Shown here in pieces: positions 18,427 to 21,862 of a DNA stretch of 21,862 bases. The notes below the pieces were generated by a model, which saw only the letters and a program-made list of their open reading frames with translations, was not told where the DNA came from and did not search any database. Made by a program: the position numbers and the translations under genes. Origin of the DNA: Larix sibirica (taxonomy: Eukaryota > Streptophyta > Pinopsida > Pinales > Pinaceae); contig NWUY0300005828.1 of NCBI GenBank assembly GCA_004151065.3, positions 46,875 to 68,736 on the forward strand, in the 5' to 3' direction. Within the stretch, counting starts at the first letter, position 1. Every line of letters starts with the position of its first letter.

Positions 18427-19296
18427 ACTTCATAGAAGAGGAGAGGTATTCATTTGGTGGCATGGGATAAAATTGCTACTCCAAAGTAGAGTGGAGGATG
18501 GGGGATCGAGAACGTTTATTGGATCTACTCAGCTCTACACCTAAAAATACTATGGAGAGGATTGACGGATAGGGGCTTCTGGGGATTAATCATTAGATAA
18601 AAATATCTGCAACATCATAATATGATCAAATGGATTAGACTGGAAAATAAGAAGTTTTGACAATGTTCATCCATCTGGTCCGGTCTGATTGAAACTTTCC
18701 CAATCCTTAATAATTGGTTGGTGTGGTTCGTTGGAAATGGCTTCCAGGTCAGAGTGGGTGTGTACCCCTTCATTGGTGCACATCATTTCGGTACTCTTTC
18801 CTTCCCAACATTGCAGGCTTTACATCAACAAGGAATTTACTTCCTCGACCATGCTCGACAAAGGTTTGAGGGTTCACTATTGGACTCGTACTCGCTTAGT
18901 GCTACTGATTTAAATTTAATTAATGAATAAGCAGTCGAGTGGAGTAGTTATGTAACATCACTTACTCATGTTGGTATTCGTCTTAGTGATGAATCATACC
19001 AACCGCATTGGGATTTTCGGAACACTTCTGGGGATATTACTACCTGTCAGGCATATTATGCAATTTCAGCCTCTCATAAGTACTGTCAGTCATGGTGGTG
19101 GTATAAGCTCATTTGGAAATGGAATGTATCTGTGAAGATCAGATGTTTCTTATGGTTGGATTTACAGAACATGATTCTCACTAGATCAAATTTCAAGCGT
19201 AGTGCAGTTATTGTCCCATTGGTATACCCGTTATGCTACAAGGATGCGGATTCTATGAACCATGTCGTCAGTTTAAAGCATATCCTAGGCCTTTAA
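18427..19296 (+). pseudogene. C-terminal region and zf-RVT of second LINE ORF2
   Basis: The same phase as the reverse transcriptase continues through stops at 18424, 18433, 18487, 18598, 18658 and 18928 with LINE-like blocks between them: RRGIHLVAWDKIATPK, SGGWGIENVYWIYSALHLKILW, FVGNGFQVRVGVYPF. From about 19009 it reads HWDFRNTSGDITTCQAYY, WWWYKLIWKWNVSVKIRCFLWL and CYKDADSMNHVV, which is the zf-RVT region; the first Cys and His are visible, and the end decays before TAA 19294. No RNase H follows in any frame that I could read. Confidence 0.8.
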
Positions 19297-19300
19297 GTCC

Positions 19301-20650
19301 ATTTTTTTCTCTTGGCTTCTATTTGATTAATATTCAAAAGGTGATCTTGGATAGTCTAATAAAGTAATATTCCTAGGAGGTGTCAAGAATGTAATAAGGC
19401 ATTTTTTTTCTTGTTGAAATACTCCACATGAGGATTTGTCAACTATTTGATGAGAGGGGCTCAAAATCCATGTAAATCCATCCTCTATGTGATGGTTCAT
19501 GCACTAGGTCAATACCGGTTTATGTTGATAGATTGGTCATTGTGGATTACTGAAAAGGGGCCCCTAAAAATTGAAATAAGTGGGAAATGTGAAGAGGATA
19601 GACTAGGAGGTGCATTTGTTTTCCCATGGAGAAAAGGGAGAATGAATAACAAAATAGTAAGAGAAAATATAAAATGATTTTAGGGGAAAAGTCAAACTCA
19701 TTCCATTATTAATAGAGAGATTAATGAGTGAGGGGGGATATATGCTCTCATAGGAAGAAAGAGAGTGGGATGACCCCTAAGAGAGAGGAGGCCATTGTAT
19801 AAGAATGCACTTCTAGTAGAGAGAAGGATAAGTAGAATTGTGGGTGAAGGGAATGACCTTCAATCCCTTGGAGAAAGTAGAAGACATTGGATAAGAAGAG
19901 GGTTCCAATGTTAGTCACTAGGTAGAACCATTGGAGAATATAAATTCAATATAGTTCTAGTTATATACTAGGTAGGACTGCAAGGGAGCTTACTAAATAA
20001 AAGAGAATCACCAAAAAAAATGAACTTGTAACCCTTATCAAAAGACCAAATCAATACATATATGTAAGAATAACTTTTGTTATAAGGGAAAACTATGTTC
20101 CACTTGTTGTAAATCCAACCGAGATTGAGACTGATGGAATCTAGTGACAAAGGGGCTTAGAATTGTTGTAATTCAATAACAACAAGGGCCATTAATCCTA
20201 TGCCATGCATATGTAAACTAATTTCCAATTTAATAATAAGAAACCTAATGTGTGTGGTTATTTACCCACTATTGTTTGTGCATGCACATGTTTCAATTGT
20301 CTTCCAGTCTTGTTTTAATTGCATCCAACCTTGTCTTATTCATAGAGAAAGATTGGATTTGGGCCTTGATTTTGTTCCTACACCATTTGATATCAAAGCA
20401 AGAAGTATTCCAATTTAATTGCAACTCCAACAAAGAAGAAAATAATTGGGAAGATGTTGTAAGGGAGGAAGTAACTATAGTTAAGTTTGTAGGGAAGAGT
20501 TGAAGAAGTCAAAAGAGTTGAAGAAGGCAAAGAGTATACTGTAATCGTAGGGATAAATTGAAGAGATTATAATTACAGAGGTTGGACCTTACTAGGGTGA
20601 ATAAAATGAGCAGCGTGGTCAAAATTCTCCTTAATAGAATTCCATCACAT
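19301..20650. other. Gene-free, purine-rich region
   Basis: No convincing protein, RNA gene or repeat. Several G/A-rich runs (about 19590-19900). It probably contains the decayed 3' end of the second LINE plus unassigned host or repeat DNA. The 76-codon frame at 19447 starts with TTG and has no family look. Confidence 0.55.
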
Positions 20651-20651
20651 G

Positions 20652-20729
20652 AGTAGAAGTAGCATCACGGGCTAGAGTATATGCTCCAACTTATCCCCTA
20701 GTTATTCACTATGGATTACAAGCCTGCAG
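20652..20729 (+). other. Candidate exon A of an unidentified host gene
   Basis: After TGA 20649 one frame reads VEVASRARVYAPTYPLVIH followed by YGLQA and ends at ctgcag, where gtattt gives a good 5' splice site (GT at 20730-20731). The left boundary of the exon is unknown. The text has the even composition of real protein, but 26 codons is short. The HYGL motif occurs in plant peptidyl-Ser galactosyltransferase-type proteins, yet nothing else supports that family. Confidence 0.28.
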
Positions 20730-20840
20730 GTATTTGATTATGATTTTTCCATCTTGTTATCCACGCATTCATTCATTATGATTTGGTTTATGGTTTTTTT
20801 TTTCTATCAAGATGCACATTTGGCTGCTCTGTTGATTCAG

Positions 20841-20883
20841 GTTCACGTGGAAGCTAACTGCTGGTTGCAAAAAGAACAATATG
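20841..20883 (+). other. Candidate exon B, 43 bp
   Basis: Preceded by a T-rich tract and ttgattcag (AG at 20839-20840) and followed by gtaaaag (GT at 20884-20885). The upstream candidate intron would be 111 bases, a normal plant size. Joined to exon A, the frame continues with FTWKLTAGCKKNNM and ends on a complete codon. Confidence 0.28.
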
Positions 20884-21414
20884 GTAAAAGCTATATTGTC
20901 TTTTTCTTATTGTGATGTTGAAAAAAAAATGAAAAATTGTTCCGTTAAAACATCCCATCTCTTACTTGCCACTGTCGGAAGTAAGAGGAGTATGTGGCCA
21001 CTGCAAGGACCATATTTAAAGGAAGCAAAAGCATGATATATGCTCTTTTGGGAATTTTTTGTGTAGTTTTCCAAGGGAACATTCTACAAAGTCCGTGGAA
21101 AGCTTCCCTGTTCATATTTGTTTAAATGAATCATCGTTGGGCCATGTTTTTTTCATGTAGATATGGGAAATGCAAACTTTTAAAAGAACCAACTAAATGG
21201 TATGTTTCATCTTGAAAGCACCACCTTCATCCTTAGTCATGCTATGTTGTTTGAATATGTGTTGTATATGGTTACAAACATGGTCTACGTTATTATAGCT
21301 AAATTAAGAATTACTAGAGATTGTGAATGAATTCATAAAAAAAAAAGTTTTGTAAGGCTTGATGGTGGATAATGTTTATAAATCACTCCTTTATCTTCGT
21401 AAAATTTGCTTTAG

Positions 21415-21528
21415 AAGCCTCCATGCTCCGTTCATTGGGAAAAGGATGGGTTCAGAGCCCTCATTGAGCATAGAGGCAATGAGAATAGTGACGATTATTC
21501 CAATTCACACATTATTGTCTTGGGTTAG
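21415..21528 (+). other. Candidate exon C, open to a stop
   Basis: It follows ttgctttag (AG at 21413-21414) in a pyrimidine-rich context. Its phase fits directly after candidate exon B across a 531-base intron. It reads KPPCSVHWEKDGFRALIEH then RGNENSDDYSNSHIIVLG for 37 codons to TAG 21526. The charged, varied composition looks like protein. No known domain was recognised. An overlapping ATG frame (21359-21559) in another phase is the alternative. Confidence 0.3.
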
Positions 21529-21601
21529 AACAAATGAAGCGGTCAAAGATCGGGCCTAATCATGGAATATCCTATAGCTATGAGTGTTTAAACCTTAGAT
21601 T

Positions 21602-21862
21602 ATGCAAGTTTATCACACCTCTGGATATTCTAGAGATAGTCAATCGATAGAAAACAATCTATTAGCAGGGCAATTAGCTAGAGGCTCAACTGAGCGGTCA
21701 AGTAATTGGTCGACGAGGCTGTGGTCAGCTCAACTGGAACAACTAACTAATCTATGTGATGTTGTGGATTTTGTGGAAATGGTTAGAACCAATGACCCCT
21801 ATTTGTGGACCAGATCATCCTCACTTCAAGGGAGTTTGTTAGATCTGGAGACTATAAAAGAA
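21602..21862 (+). CDS. Open frame running off the window, unknown product
   Basis: From ATG 21602 there are 87 codons with no stop to the last base; a TAG lies two codons before the ATG. It reads SIENNLLAGQLARGSTERSS in part, then SAQLEQLTNLCDVVDFVEMV and LWTRSSSLQGSLLDLETIKE. The helix followed by NDPYLWTRSS faintly recalls the start of the START domain in plant HD-ZIP IV factors (TDEPLWxRS), but that is too short to claim. It may be a real exon starting somewhere inside this frame, or part of a decayed repeat. It is partial at the right edge. Confidence 0.35.
   Translation, partial: MQVYHTSGYSRDSQSIENNLLAGQLARGSTERSSNWSTRLWSAQLEQLTNLCDVVDFVEMVRTNDPYLWTRSSSLQGSLLDLETIKE

Larger units (their letters stand above)
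15649..19300 (+). mobile_element. Second, older LINE (L1-type), 5'-truncated and decayed
   Basis: From left to right it has the end of ORF1, then ORF2 with endonuclease, reverse transcriptase and zf-RVT, all on +. It is only about 3.65 kb to the last recognisable block, and most of ORF1 is missing, so it is probably truncated at the 5' end. Its protein is not close to that of the first LINE (different linker, zf-RVT and start). No RNase H was recognised after zf-RVT. No A tail or target-site duplication was located. It has more frameshifts than the first LINE and has lost active-site residues in both enzymes, so it is the older insertion by appearance. Confidence 0.88.

Noticed and set aside
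19447-19677. 76-codon frame with KGPLKIEISG and LGGAFVF, faintly like a decayed RNase H
   Set aside because: It starts with TTG, the catalytic acids cannot be placed, and the resemblance is limited to a few residues.
20716-20883. Alternative phase through candidate exons A and B (ITSLQ then VHVEANCWLQKEQ)
   Set aside because: It also reads like protein across the same splice sites but has no phase-compatible continuation as long as that of the chosen frame; noted as the main alternative.

Overview
The window looks like repeat-rich nuclear DNA of a seed plant, possibly a conifer or other large-genome gymnosperm (inference; no marker fixes the species). Every recognisable coding segment is broken by stops or frameshifts except perhaps some short candidate exons near the right edge. 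There is no tRNA, rRNA, CRISPR array or bacterial-type operon.

Layout. (1) 1-415 is unannotated flank. (2) 436-7890 holds an apparently full-length plant L1-type LINE on the + strand, bounded by a perfect 18-20 bp target-site duplication (416-435 and 7891-7910) and ending in a short A tail. It carries ORF1 (DUF4283-like RNA-binding domain, a damaged CCHC knuckle and an acidic C-terminal segment). ORF2 follows (APE-type endonuclease, reverse transcriptase with an FVDD active site, zf-RVT and a well-preserved C-terminal RNase H). Downstream is a long, mostly open extra frame (6578-7639), called ORF3 here, which I do not recognise. (3) 7911-8958 is AT-rich, gene-free flank, followed by degenerate tandem units. 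(4) Two direct copies of a ~2.8-2.9 kb segment (9024-11833 and 12604-15516) each hold a TATA box, a leader and a broken copy of a plant gene of the uncharacterised At1g01500-like family. Both pseudogenes share one frameshift, so the gene was probably dead before duplication. Copy 2 has a 42-bp unit expanded from one to four copies. (5) Between them, 11834-12602 contains a Ty3/gypsy aspartic-protease fragment and a possible LTR scrap, ending at a single N exactly where copy 2 begins. (6) About 15649-19300 is a second, more decayed LINE of a different lineage, also on +, with an ATGA ORF1/ORF2 junction, both endonuclease and reverse-transcriptase active sites lost, and no RNase H seen. (7) 19300-20650 has no recognisable gene. 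(8) 20650-21862 contains exon-like segments with plausible splice sites that could be the edge of a host gene.

The main biology is LINE insertion, decay with stops that often look like C-to-T or G-to-A changes at former Trp, Gln or Arg codons, and duplication of a dead host gene with its promoter region. The extra frame downstream of RNase H in the first LINE is the best candidate for something undescribed.
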